A DNA stretch of 64,000 nt from positions 248,001 to 312,000 of the forward strand of contig LATX02000112.1 of the NCBI GenBank assembly GCA_001466705.2. Direction: 5' to 3'. Below, piece by piece: positions 48,937 through 58,462 of the stretch (positions are counted from its first letter, which is position 1; each line of letters opens with the position of its first letter). Source of the stretch: Moniliophthora roreri. Its lineage: Eukaryota; Basidiomycota; Agaricomycetes; Agaricales; Marasmiaceae. Position numbers and translations under genes: made by a program. The notes beneath the pieces were generated by a model, which worked only from the letters and a program-made list of their open reading frames with translations, was not told where the DNA came from and searched no databases.

Positions 48937-49878
48937 ATGACTACGCAGCAGACTTCCGCATCGTTGCAGGATTTAATTTCCGCCCTAAGGACGTTGACGA
49001 ATGGAGAAAAGAAAAAAGAGAACAAGGTAGCTGTACCAAACAGCTATGATGGAAGCCCAGCCAAGGCCAGTACCTTCCTTACGGAAGTAGACCTATACCT
49101 CATGGCTAACGAAACCCTTTACCCTGACGACAAAAGCAAGATACTATTCACGTTGTCGTACATGAAGGAAGGACAAGCCGCGAATTGGATGAAAGCAAAG
49201 ACAGATGAATACAAGAAGTTGCTTAGGGAAAAAGAAGCGGAAGCATCAGATACCAAACCGGAGGATCAGGTTCACGTAACCACATGGGAAGAATTCCTTG
49301 AAGATTTCAAAAAAGCATTTCGACCCCTAGACATTGGAACAGATGCCAGGTTGAAGATGAAACTCCTTAAACAAAACAAGAAACATGTGGATGAATACAT
49401 TACGGAGTTCCGCCTCCTTGCCGCCGATGCCGAATATGACGACCGAGCTCTCATCGACCACTTCCTTGCAGGACTCCATCCCGCTCTTCTTAAATCCTGC
49501 TTAATGCAACCCGACCAACCAGACACTATCGAAGAATGGTACAACAGAGCCAGAAAGTATAATAACGCCTGGCTCACGATGATAGCTATCACGGGAGGAG
49601 AGAGGTTGAAGAAAACGGCAAAACCCGAGACGAAGGTCAACCGGATCTCCGACGCAGAAGTGCAAGAATATCGCCGAAAGGGGTTGTGTTACAAATGTAG
49701 CAAACCAGGGCACATTGCAAGGAATTGTCAGGAGAAGCCGAATAATGAACAGAGGAAGGAAGCTCCGAAGAAACCATCTCCACAAGATGCGTATCATAAA
49801 ATTCGTGCCATTTACCGAGATTTCTCTGAAGAAGAACAAACCCAGATTTTAGATCTTATGGAAGGAGAGGGTTTTTAG
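48937..49878 (+). CDS. gag: Gag of the Gypsy element
   Basis: From ATG 48937 the frame encodes a capsid-like region (TFLTEVDLYLMANETLYPDD, AANWMKAK, EEFLEDFKKAFRPLD, YITEFRLLAADAEYDD, IDHFLAGLHPALL) typical of Ty3/Gypsy gag, and a CCHC zinc knuckle CYKCSKPGHIARNC. The same frame is open upstream back to a TGA at about 48433 without any ATG, encoding a charged Arg/Glu/Ser-rich stretch. Either translation begins at 48937 or an upstream exon or non-AUG start is used. Stop TAG 49876-49878 overlaps the pol frame. Gag forms the intracellular particle that packages element RNA. Confidence 0.9.
   Translation: MTTQQTSASLQDLISALRTLTNGEKKKENKVAVPNSYDGSPAKASTFLTEVDLYLMANETLYPDDKSKILFTLSYMKEGQAANWMKAKTDEYKKLLREKEAEASDTKPEDQVHVTTWEEFLEDFKKAFRPLDIGTDARLKMKLLKQNKKHVDEYITEFRLLAADAEYDDRALIDHFLAGLHPALLKSCLMQPDQPDTIEEWYNRARKYNNAWLTMIAITGGERLKKTAKPETKVNRISDAEVQEYRRKGLCYKCSKPGHIARNCQEKPNNEQRKEAPKKPSPQDAYHKIRAIYRDFSEEEQTQILDLMEGEGF
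49869..49875 (+). other. Candidate -1 ribosomal frameshift heptamer at the gag-pol junction
   Basis: GGGTTTT reads G-GGT-TTT in the gag frame, directly before the gag TAG. It fits the X-XXY-YYZ rule. The pol frame is -1 relative to gag and stays open through this site. Confidence 0.5.
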
Positions 49879-52800
49879 TGTGGCGGTTGAGCTCGACGTC
49901 TCCCCCGCCAATTCGTATTTCTAGTGTAACTGTATCAGCCGCGATGGAACGAAATTCTATGCATATTCCGCTGGCTCTTCACACTGGAAAACAAATCGTC
50001 GAAAAATTAGCGCTCCTAGATTCTGGAGCGGAAGGGAATTTTATTAGCCGAATAACGGCCAGAAAGTTACGTCTTCCCTTGATAAAATTAGAAAAAAGGG
50101 TAAAAGTTCTCAATGTAGATGGAACCCTCAATACTTCGGCATACGTAACACATACGGCCCGAGTAACCTTCTCCATAGGAGATCAAAGGATGACGGAAGA
50201 CCTCATGGTGTCTGGATTAGGAGGAGAACAACTCATTCTCGGAATGCCGTGGTTACGACATTACAACCCACAAATCAACTGGCAAACCGGAGAACTTCAC
50301 TTCCCACCTAGACGAAAACTCAACATCAAACGCTTCAGAGGAGTATTAGATCAGACTCCAGCAGAAGTCCTCATCTGAGCGAAAACGTCAGTCTCTCAGA
50401 CGTTGGAACACAAACAACAGACCGAAGAAAAGAAACCAATTGAAGAACTAATCCCAGACTTCCTCCTCGAATACAAACGACAATTCGAGAAACACGCATC
50501 AGAACGGTTCCCCGAGTCAAGACCGTATGATCATGCCATCGATCTCAAACCAGGAGTAGAGACGCTCAATTGCAAAGTTTACCCGCTATCCCCGATTGAA
50601 CAACAGCTCCAAAATGAATTCTTAACCGACAATCTCCGAAAACGTTACATCCGACCCTCGAAATCGCCAATGGCCTCACCCTTCTTCTTTGTGTCAAAAA
50701 AGGAGAAAGGAGCATTCAGACCATGTCAAGACTACTGAGAACTGAACAAGGCAACGATCAAAAATACGTATCCGCTACCCTTAGTATCCGATCTCATTGA
50801 CAAACTAAAGGGAGCCAAATATTTTACCAAATTAGACTTACGAAACGGATACAATAACATCAGGATCAAAGACAGAGATCAATGGAAGGCCGCATTCAAA
50901 ACAAACAAAGGACTCTTTGAGCCAATGGTCATGTTTTTCGGACTGTCAAACTCTCCAGCTACGTTCCAATCATTCATGGATGATATCTTTTCTGATTATC
51001 TCGAAGAGGGATGGGTAGTCATCTATATGGACGATATCCTCATCTTCTCTTCCGATCAGAAAACCCATCAGAAACGGACCATCCAGATTCTAGAACGACT
51101 TCGACTCCATGACCTGTTTCTAAAACCAGAAAAATGCAAGTTCGACGTTACGGAAATAGACTTTTTAGGAATGATCATTAGACCCGGATATATCGGCATG
51201 GACCCTGTCAAACTGGCTGGAATTCGAGATTGGAAACCACCCACGACAGTTAGAGGAGTTCGTTCCTTCTTAGGATTCGGAAACTTCTATCGAAAATTCA
51301 TCAGGCGATTCTCGGAAATAGCCAAACCACTTAACGAACTAACAAAAAAGGACAAGAAATTCGAATGGACTACGAAATGCCAGTTGGCGTTCGACACCTT
51401 GAAAGAGAAGTTTCTTTCCGAACCAGTATTAATTATGCCTGATACGGAAAAGCCTTTCTTGATAGAATGTGACGCTTCAAAATGGGCAACCGGAGCAGTC
51501 CTCAGACAACAAGGAACAGACGGAGAATGGCACCCCTGTGGTTACATCTCACATTCTCTCACACCAACGGAAAGGAATTACGAAATCTACGATCGAGAAA
51601 TGTTCAGTATCGTTCGAGCCCTCATGTCCTGGCGACACTACCTCATGGGCGGGAAACACCCGATCACTATTCTATCCGACCACAAAAACCTCATGTTTTT
51701 CAAAGACGCACAAAAACTAAACCGAAGACAAGCCAGATGGAGTCTATTTTTGTCTCAATTTGACCTGCAACTAGTTCACACGCCAGGAACTAAAATGACT
51801 CAATCAGACGCTCTTTCAAGAAGACCAGATCATGTAGATGACAACGAGAATGACAACAACAACGTTGTCATGCTTCCAGATAAGTTCTTTCTCAGAGCAA
51901 TGGACGTCAAATTACACAACGACTTAATAGAAAATCTAAAAGGAGAAACCTTATACGACGATGCAATGAGGACGATTCTCAAAGAAGGGCCGCCGCCGAT
52001 CAAATCGGCATTGGAAGACTGGACAACGCGAGACGGACTTCTCTTTTACAAAAACAGATGCTATGTCCCGAACAAAGGGAACCTTCGACGGGAAATTGTA
52101 AAAACAATACACGAGGCAAAGGGAGTAGGACATCCGGGACAATTCAATACCCTGGAACAAGTTTCTCGAGATTATTGGTGGCCAGGAATGGCTAAATTTG
52201 TGAAGATGTTCGTAGACGGGTGTGCGAAATGTCAAGAAAGTAAAACGATCACACATCCAAACAAACCACCATTACTACCCATAGAAGGGGAAAAAGATGT
52301 GTTACCATTTTCCAAAATCACAATGGATTTAATCACCGATTTGCCAGAATCAGGTGGTTACGACACTATCTTAGTCGTAGTGGACCACTCCTCTACTAAG
52401 GGGGTAATTTTCACACCATGTAACAAGACCATAGACGCAGAACAGACTGCGACTCTACTCCTCAACAACGTGTACAAACGATTCGGACTACCGAACAAGA
52501 TTATCTCCGATAGAGACCCCCGATTCGCCGCGAAAGTCTTCCAGGAACTAGGAAAGCAATTGGGAGTAAAACACATGATGAGTACCGCATTCCATCCACA
52601 AACCGACGGAGAATCTGAAAGGGTCAATCAGGAGTTAGAGGTCTTCCTTCGGTTGTTCTGCTCTAGACAACAAGACAAATGGGCAGAATTCCTTCCCTTC
52701 ACCGAATTCGCACACAATAACAGGACACACTCCACTATGAAGAAATCTCCGTTCTACCTGATGATGGGATATAACCCGAGACCCCTTCCAACAGTCTTTA

Positions 52801-53564
52801 CGAAAACAACGATCCCATCAATAGAAGCAAGACTATCGGTGCTGAAGAAACTCCGAGAAGAAACGTACTCTCTTATGGAGTTAGCAAGAAGGAAGATGGA
52901 AAATACGACCAAACGAACATTCACTCCGTTTACAGTAGGACAAAAGGTGTGGTTAGAAGGGAAAAACCTCAACTTTGGATATCCATCAAAAAAGTTGGCG
53001 CCCAAAAGAGAAGGACCCTTCAAAATAGAAATGGTCTTAGGACCAGTGACGTACAAGCTAGCCCTACCAGAACAATGGAAAGTTCACCCTGTCTTCCACG
53101 CAGCACTTCTATCCCCGTATAGACGAAACGAGGTCCACGGGAGAAACTTCCTAAAGCCACCGCCGGACTTAGTAGAAGGACAAGAGGAACACGAGGTAGA
53201 AGCGATTATCGGACATACCCCGAAAAGGAAACCTCAAAGGTTTCTAGTGTCCTGGAAAGGATATCCCTCAGCGGAGAACGAGTGGTTGTGGGAAGAAGAC
53301 TTTGAACATGCGAAGGAGACTTTGGGAGACTATAAAAAGGCCAACAAGCTTAGAAGCATCCTCACCAAAACAACCCTCTCGAAATGTCTCAATCATTCAC
53401 CTACGAAAACCTTCGCCCAACCGCAGCCCAACTCCTTTACCTGCTCAATAACACCACTTATCGAGCCAGGATCGTTGAAGCAGCCCGAGGCCTCCCCCTC
53501 GTCGACCATCTCATCGGGGACTACCAATACGTCCAGCGCCAATACCAACACTTTGACCAACTAG
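49878..53564 (+). pseudogene. pol: Pol polyprotein of the Gypsy element, two internal TGA codons
   Basis: One frame runs from the gag stop to 53564. Protease has LLDSGAEGNFIS. Reverse transcriptase has the YMDD active site at 51024-51035. RNase H has ECDASKWATGAVL. Integrase has the HHCC zinc region (HEAKGVGHPGQFNT...CAKCQESK) and DDE residues in TMDLITDLPES and SDRDPRF...HPQTDGESERVNQELE. A chromodomain (FLVSWKGYPSAENEWLWEE) lies at about 53236-53295; in chromoviruses it guides integration to marked chromatin. TGA codons at 50376-50378 (after the protease) and 50736-50738 (in RT, CQDY-x-ELNK) interrupt it. The second lies where family members have Arg, consistent with CGA to TGA. Catalytic residues are otherwise intact. 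Confidence 0.95.
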
Positions 53565-54514
53565 TCACGACAGCAAACCTCCATCTCAACCGCATCGCCG
53601 TCGACATCGCCGCATCGGGATTTACCATCCCAGGACAGTTGACGGTACTCATGATTTGTGCCCCCGAAATCTTTTCCCCTCCTCACCCTTTGTCCCGATC
53701 AGATCACGCCACCGCCTCCGGGGGAGAGACATCTCCCACAGGCGGACTGGAATATCCTCCTCGACGTCCCTCCGAGGCCCTTGAGGACTATGAGCTCGTC
53801 GAATATACCCGAGCCTCGTCCGCCCCCATCTCGATCTACCGTTTCAATACAGACGGATTCGATGAGCCAGAACCATCTCCGAGTCCCGAGCCCAGACATT
53901 CCCCACTCCCCTCCCCCACAGCCAGAGCATCCGCGCCCCCAGAACCCGTCCCCCGAAACATCCGACTCCGAGTCGAATTCAGCCCCGAGGTCGAGGAGAT
54001 CCCCGTCACCAGAGCCGAACTTGACCGAACCCCCACTCCACCCCCTTGTATACCTTTCACCATCCCAGCCAACAACGACCCCAAGAACACCTGGACCACC
54101 AGAGACTGGAACGCTCCAGAACCCGACCCCTGGGATACCTCCTCCTGGACTCTCCGTCCCACCACCCCAGAACAACCCTCCCCACCCCGAAAACAACGAC
54201 GACGTCGAAACAATCGAACTCGCAAGTCCACGGTCCTCCTCAGCACCCAATCCGATATCCATACCCGAGTTCATCAATGCGATCAATGCGGTAAGCGGGG
54301 TCACCATACACAGGACTGTCGCCACTACCAGTGTACAGTCTGCGACGCATACCAACCTCACCATCTCTCTGAACATTGCCCACAACTACGAAGAAGCGAA
54401 CGAATTTTTATCGCACGGTCTGCTAGGGGTGATTCAGCTCTTGATGGCTTTGAGGAGGACTACGCTGATTCCTCCACCCTCTCCAACATCACCGACGAGC
54501 CACACTTCTACTGA
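53384..54514 (+). CDS. Extra Gypsy ORF A with zinc-knuckle motifs
   Basis: 376 codons from an ATG (MSQSFTYENLRPTAAQLLYL) that overlaps the last 180 nt of pol in another frame. The N-terminal 100 residues look helical (RIVEAARGLPLVDHLIGDY, QYQHFDQLVTTANLHLN). The middle is Pro/Ser-rich and acidic. Near the end it has two Cys/His clusters, CDQCGKRGHHTQDC (C-x2-C-x4-H-x4-C) and CTVCDAYQPHHLSEHC, suggesting nucleic-acid binding, and a basic RRSERIF. Standard chromoviruses have no such ORF after pol. The zinc-knuckle pattern argues that the frame is translated. The function is unknown. Confidence 0.65.
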   Translation: MSQSFTYENLRPTAAQLLYLLNNTTYRARIVEAARGLPLVDHLIGDYQYVQRQYQHFDQLVTTANLHLNRIAVDIAASGFTIPGQLTVLMICAPEIFSPPHPLSRSDHATASGGETSPTGGLEYPPRRPSEALEDYELVEYTRASSAPISIYRFNTDGFDEPEPSPSPEPRHSPLPSPTARASAPPEPVPRNIRLRVEFSPEVEEIPVTRAELDRTPTPPPCIPFTIPANNDPKNTWTTRDWNAPEPDPWDTSSWTLRPTTPEQPSPPRKQRRRRNNRTRKSTVLLSTQSDIHTRVHQCDQCGKRGHHTQDCRHYQCTVCDAYQPHHLSEHCPQLRRSERIFIARSARGDSALDGFEEDYADSSTLSNITDEPHFY

Positions 54515-54683
54515 AGAAGAAGAAGAGGAAACCCCTGTCTACACTATCGTCCGCATCACAGATGACAGGGATCCTATCACTATCACCACCGACGACGGAG
54601 AGGAGAGGACATTCGTACCAGTGAGATATGTCAATGGCGCTACTGTGTTTGAAGCTGGAACTTCAAACCAAAACAGGGGCTAG
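53658..54683 (+). CDS. Extra Gypsy ORF B, overlapping ORF A in another frame
   Basis: 341 codons in the pol frame, beginning 94 nt after the pol stop and ending right at the 3' LTR. The first 200 residues are Pro/Ser/Thr-rich and may be open merely because the DNA is poor in T. The last 130 residues look more protein-like: SIPEFINAINAVSGVTIHRT, EEANEFLSHGLLGVIQLLMA, and VYTIVRITDDRDPITITTDD. It overlaps ORF A over about 860 nt. A spliced product joining the start of ORF A to this C-terminus is an alternative to true dual coding. Confidence 0.45.
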   Translation: MPPKSFPLLTLCPDQITPPPPGERHLPQADWNILLDVPPRPLRTMSSSNIPEPRPPPSRSTVSIQTDSMSQNHLRVPSPDIPHSPPPQPEHPRPQNPSPETSDSESNSAPRSRRSPSPEPNLTEPPLHPLVYLSPSQPTTTPRTPGPPETGTLQNPTPGIPPPGLSVPPPQNNPPHPENNDDVETIELASPRSSSAPNPISIPEFINAINAVSGVTIHRTVATTSVQSATHTNLTISLNIAHNYEEANEFLSHGLLGVIQLLMALRRTTLIPPPSPTSPTSHTSTEEEEEETPVYTIVRITDDRDPITITTDDGEERTFVPVRYVNGATVFEAGTSNQNRG

Positions 54684-55065
54684 TGTTACAGTCAAGGGAG
54701 GTCCGAGGACTTATCGGACGATTATTGTACTTTTATTCCGCTTTTCGTCATCTTGCTTAGCTTCAATGTTCTTTTTACTTACAAAGTCCTTCTCTCTTGT
54801 TCCATACTTACAAAGATTCACTGTACTGACTCATAGTAGCTATTTTTAGCTCTGAGTACTTAGTCATAGTTAGAGTCTTCTCTATTTAAATAAACCTAAC
54901 CGGTTGACAAGCTTCTCCAGCTTGACCTGGTTAAACCTTATCATAACCTTGTCCGATCATCTGAATTCTATCTTAAGTCAATCAATCAATCTAATTGACT
55001 TCAAGAATCAAGTCCTTCAAGCTCAAACTTGAACTTAGTGTTGACAGCGAAGGACTCGCGTAACA
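54684..55065 (+). repeat. 3' LTR
   Basis: 382 bp, nearly identical to the 5' LTR, followed by the target duplication CGATA. Confidence 0.95.
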
Positions 55066-55183
55066 CGATACCCGTACAAAACACCGTGCGGCCCGCCCGC
55101 TGCTGAGTTTTGGTTCAAGACTAGATAATGGCAAGTTCGCACATTATCCTATTCCACTATGCTACATGTATAAGTTACAAGCA

Positions 55184-56449
55184 CTACCTCTCCCTATCGA
55201 CAATACCCAACTCACTAGCCAACCTCGCCAACATTTCCTCACTCCTCGGACTCCTAGGGAATGTTTTACCGTCGCCTGGACTGGACCCTCCGCAGAGTAT
55301 TCTAACGAGCCACCATTTCCAGCTATTATTACCTCTCGTGCCAATTCCGAAAACCTGCGCCCAATTCTGTCTAAACCCGACATCATACATCCGTATCTCT
55401 CCATGCGCATCTTTAACTAGTCTTCGTTGGGGGAATGACAGTTCGTGTTCTTCTGGTATCGGTCGCGTTTGGGAATGGGAAGGAAGATACCGGAGAAGTA
55501 GGAACGGTGAGATATGTTCGATAGTTGTTTGATTAGTCCTGTAATACCGTTAGTTTCGTTAGCAAAAGGAAAAGCAAGTGAACGGACGCACGAGACCAGA
55601 TACACATGATACACCGTAAAACTGCCTATAACCAAAGTAAATAAGCATCCTGCAAAGAATAAGGCTATTGCGTGGAGGGGCATTGTTTCGTCTGCTTCCC
55701 AGGGATGTTGAAAGGCCCAGTATACACCACTTGCGCATATGGATGCTATGTATATGCTTAGAAGGGTGATGCAGAAGAGAAAGTGAAGGAAGGCGGGGTA
55801 TGTTCGGTGGCCCTGCGGATGTTGCGGTGAGGAAGTGGTTGAGTGTGAGGAAGGAACTTGGGAAGGGAGTGGACGGGACGTACGATACACCGTGAGCCCA
55901 ACCACGGACAATGATGGTCTGCGGCAAAGGGTTAGCAAAGTGGGGGGGGCCGAATAAGAACAGGCATTTACCCATCTTCAAAACACACCTCCCGCACATT
56001 GAACAATGGTGTGTTCTTTCATATTTCGGTGCCCAACATTTTCTACACCATTTAGCGGGTGAATTAAAGTCGTCGTCGTGATGTCCGGATAATAGAGCTT
56101 CGGTCAACCCCATCTCATCCTCGCCCTCGTTCTCGTTCTCGTTCTCCGAAATGGAAGTTGTAGGACCGGGATCCCTTGCGACACATACTATGAGAGAAGT
56201 GTACGCTCCAAATGTGAGTGTATAACAAACGAATAGATGGAATGCGAAACGTATGGGAGAATCGAGTGTTTTGAGATAATGAATGAGGAGAAAGTAGAGT
56301 AAGGAAGGATGGGGAGCGAAGATTAATAGAGCAGTTCCGAGGAGCATGAGGTGGTGGTACCATTTTCGTGGTGAAGAGTCCGAGTCGACTGGCAAGTCTA
56401 GATGTTTTGGAGGAGACGAAGGGAGGTTGGTGAAGGAGACGAGTGGCAT
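55184..56449 (-). CDS. DHHC-type palmitoyltransferase
   Basis: MPLVSFTNLPSSPPKHLDLP starts at 56449, the first ATG in frame. Two membrane spans are followed by the cysteine-rich domain: CRKCWAPKYERTHHCSMCGR, then, across an intron, the catalytic DHHCPWLGSRCI (usually G-N-C). Two more spans follow, then the T-T-x-E motif as TTIEHISPFLLL, then YDVGFRQNWAQVFG (the N-x3-V-F-G/PaCCT type element) and a C-terminus ending ELGIVDRER. The enzyme transfers palmitate to cysteines of membrane-associated proteins at the ER or Golgi. Four exons are in phase (introns near 55973-55920, 55879-55814 and 55589-55536). The Gypsy element sits just beyond its stop and may have replaced its terminator region. Confidence 0.9.
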
Positions 56450-56777
56450 GGTCGGAGTGAAGGAGACAAAGGCTGATATCAATACATAAAACTACTTACT
56501 AAGTACAGTACTCGAGTTTGATGGCACACTGCTTGGCTGACAGCGCTTTGTTGACCTAGTATGTACATCAATTTGTCGTGACAACTGCCAGTGGCAGGCG
56601 CCAATCCCGGCGTTTGGGGTGGGAACCAAAGCTCGAGAGTATCATCGAGAAGGATCGTGATGGTGAGTGGTTGCTGGACTTGGCTGCAAGCTGATCATAG
56701 TTGATCGGGATTCGAAAATGTGCTGGATGCAATTCGTATGTATCTCAGACGTGCTACTCAAGTCTCCCGGATATTGA
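56450..56777. other. Intergenic, promoter of the DHHC gene
   Basis: No coding feature recognised. Confidence 0.45.
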
Positions 56778-57172
56778 ATGATCAAGAAGTCAACATTGGT
56801 CGCTACCTTTCTGACCTGGTTTCCGATCCTAGAAATCACTGCACCTGAAGAACGGGCCGACATCATTGTCATGCCACTACTTCGCTCATTCGACGATCTG
56901 GAATTTGACGCCATCAGTGAAGTCGTTCACTTTTTACATCAGATTTTTGAGGTGGGATTTCATGTTGAAGCGACTCATTCTACTTGCCGACATATATTTC
57001 ACGGCATCCAGTTTATGCACGAACATTACGCGGAGGCCGTTTTCGTTTCTCCGGCCACTTGTTGATGACATGGTTCTTCCTTGTCCTACCCAACGACCGA
57101 CAACAATCGATGAGATCGGTCTTCGGTTTGACCCTTATCTCGCAAAGTCTTGCTCCAGTACCCTATGAGTCC
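56778..57172 (+). pseudogene. Kinase-like gene lacking its catalytic core
   Basis: The first part reads DIIVMPLLRSFDDLEFDAIS, EVVHFLHQIFE, and FMHEH, the N-lobe to alpha-E region of a fungal kinase-like family. Directly afterwards, in another frame, comes FLRPLVDDMVLPCPTQRP then TIDEIGLRFDPYLAKS, the end of the C-lobe. The HRD catalytic loop, DFG and APE segments that should lie between are absent, so an internal deletion is inferred. The C-lobe aligns with the decayed copy at about 46980-47060 on the minus strand. Frames break after the C-lobe. Unlikely to be an active kinase. Confidence 0.6.
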
Positions 57173-58462
57173 TCAGCATTTTTGAATCTACAGGATCCAG
57201 TGTGTAGTCTTTCCAGCCGGCCAGGTTCCATCATTGATACGCTGACTCGTGCCCATTCCCGTTCGGTCTTGTCGATATGCTATCCTCTTTACCACCATCG
57301 GGCGAATTCTACACCATTCTACCCACAATGTATGGAATGCCGTTGACTGCTCAAGACAAAATCGAAAGCGGAAAGGTTGTCATATGCTTGGCGAAACAAG
57401 TGTTGAATAACGTTGAATGCGCCGACATGATTTTGAAGCGCAATATGGGTCGATCGGAGCAGGGATCGTGACTGGACCCCGAAATGTCTCGGCTTCAACC
57501 ACCGGTCGTTGGCAGTGACTGTGACGACTTCTAACCAATATCGCCAACGCCACTTGTCGCAGACGAAGTGACGAAAGAAATTGAACCGCGCGGAGAAAAG
57601 AGTGAATCACATAAGGTGAAGAAGAAAGAGGACTCACTTGCTGAAGAGGTGTCTGCGGAGCAGAAAGTGGACATGCAAACGGACAAGGCGGAGAGGGGGG
57701 GAAGAAAAAGTCCGAGGGAGCAGGACACAACTTGAAGGAGCTGGATCGTGTCAAGAAGTGGAAAAAGTCAATCAAGTAAGATTCAAATTAGATTTGCTGC
57801 TGCTTTGGCTCATCTCGCTACTTATCCCAGACGCTTTCATTGACGGTCATGTTCAAAGGCGAACCATACAAGGATTTGCCATACCAATATTGGCCTATCG
57901 GTTATCTTTGATCATCAGCCACCCGTTCGTCTATGGCTGGGCCATGCCACTCGGCCAATATCGACATTATTCACCGTACAGACACAATTGCAAACATCAT
58001 CGACAGTGATGATCCCAAAAGATCTTGATTCATCCGAATTGGCGCTTACTCTTTCCTTCATCTCACTCGACTCAATATAGACCTCCGTCTAACAGGAAAG
58101 GGCATATCGTTCGACTTTCCTATAGCCAGTCCGAATGGGAGCGACGATCACATTGGTGTGGTTACGATCCAGACTGATGACGACTTTGACGTGTCTTTTG
58201 AGCGGTTCGACGAGGTTGTGGAGAGCCGCGATGGAGTGTTTGGGAGTGGACCTGGGCCAATGTGGTATTTGGCTACGGAGAATGATTTTACTGCCAAGGA
58301 TTATCTGATTTCTTGTGAGTTGATTCCTAGTGTTGCGCTAACCAGGGCTAACCATGGTGCTGTTTGCTATTTTAGTCTCCAAGATCAAAAGATACTATGG
58401 TGTAAAATAAGGCTGCAGTTGCTGGTGTTTCTGGCGAAACATACTTTGGTACTCTATAACGG
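57173..58462. other. Region of coding-like scraps, no complete gene
   Basis: At 57540-57730 a lysine/glutamate-rich frame (VTKEIEPRGEKSESHKVKK) is open. At 58033-58317 a frame reads LTRLNIDLRLTGKGISFDF and ends PMWYLATENDFTAKDYLIS before a GTGAGT donor. Both look like exons of a gene I do not recognise. They may belong to one damaged gene following the kinase remnant. Confidence 0.35.

Larger units (their letters stand above)
48040..55065 (+). mobile_element. Chromodomain-bearing Ty3/Gypsy LTR retrotransposon (chromovirus), 7,026 bp
   Basis: Two 382-bp LTRs beginning TGTTA and ending TAACA enclose gag, pol and additional frames. The 5-bp target duplication CGATA is at 48035-48039 and 55066-55070. 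I found only two differences between the LTRs (A/G at about 48214 and 48258 against their partners), so insertion is recent. Domain order is gag with a zinc knuckle, protease, reverse transcriptase, RNase H, integrase, chromodomain. A purine-rich tract (AAAACAGGGG) precedes the 3' LTR. It landed about 120 bp beyond the stop of the DHHC gene. Two TGA codons in pol make this copy non-autonomous as read. Confidence 0.97.

Noticed and set aside
49276..49640. Antisense frame within gag
   Set aside because: Shadow of the gag coding sequence.
53699..54385. 228-codon Gly/Ser-rich frame antisense to the extra Gypsy ORFs
   Set aside because: The sense strand is very poor in T and rich in C, which leaves the antisense open by composition; the protein is low-complexity only.
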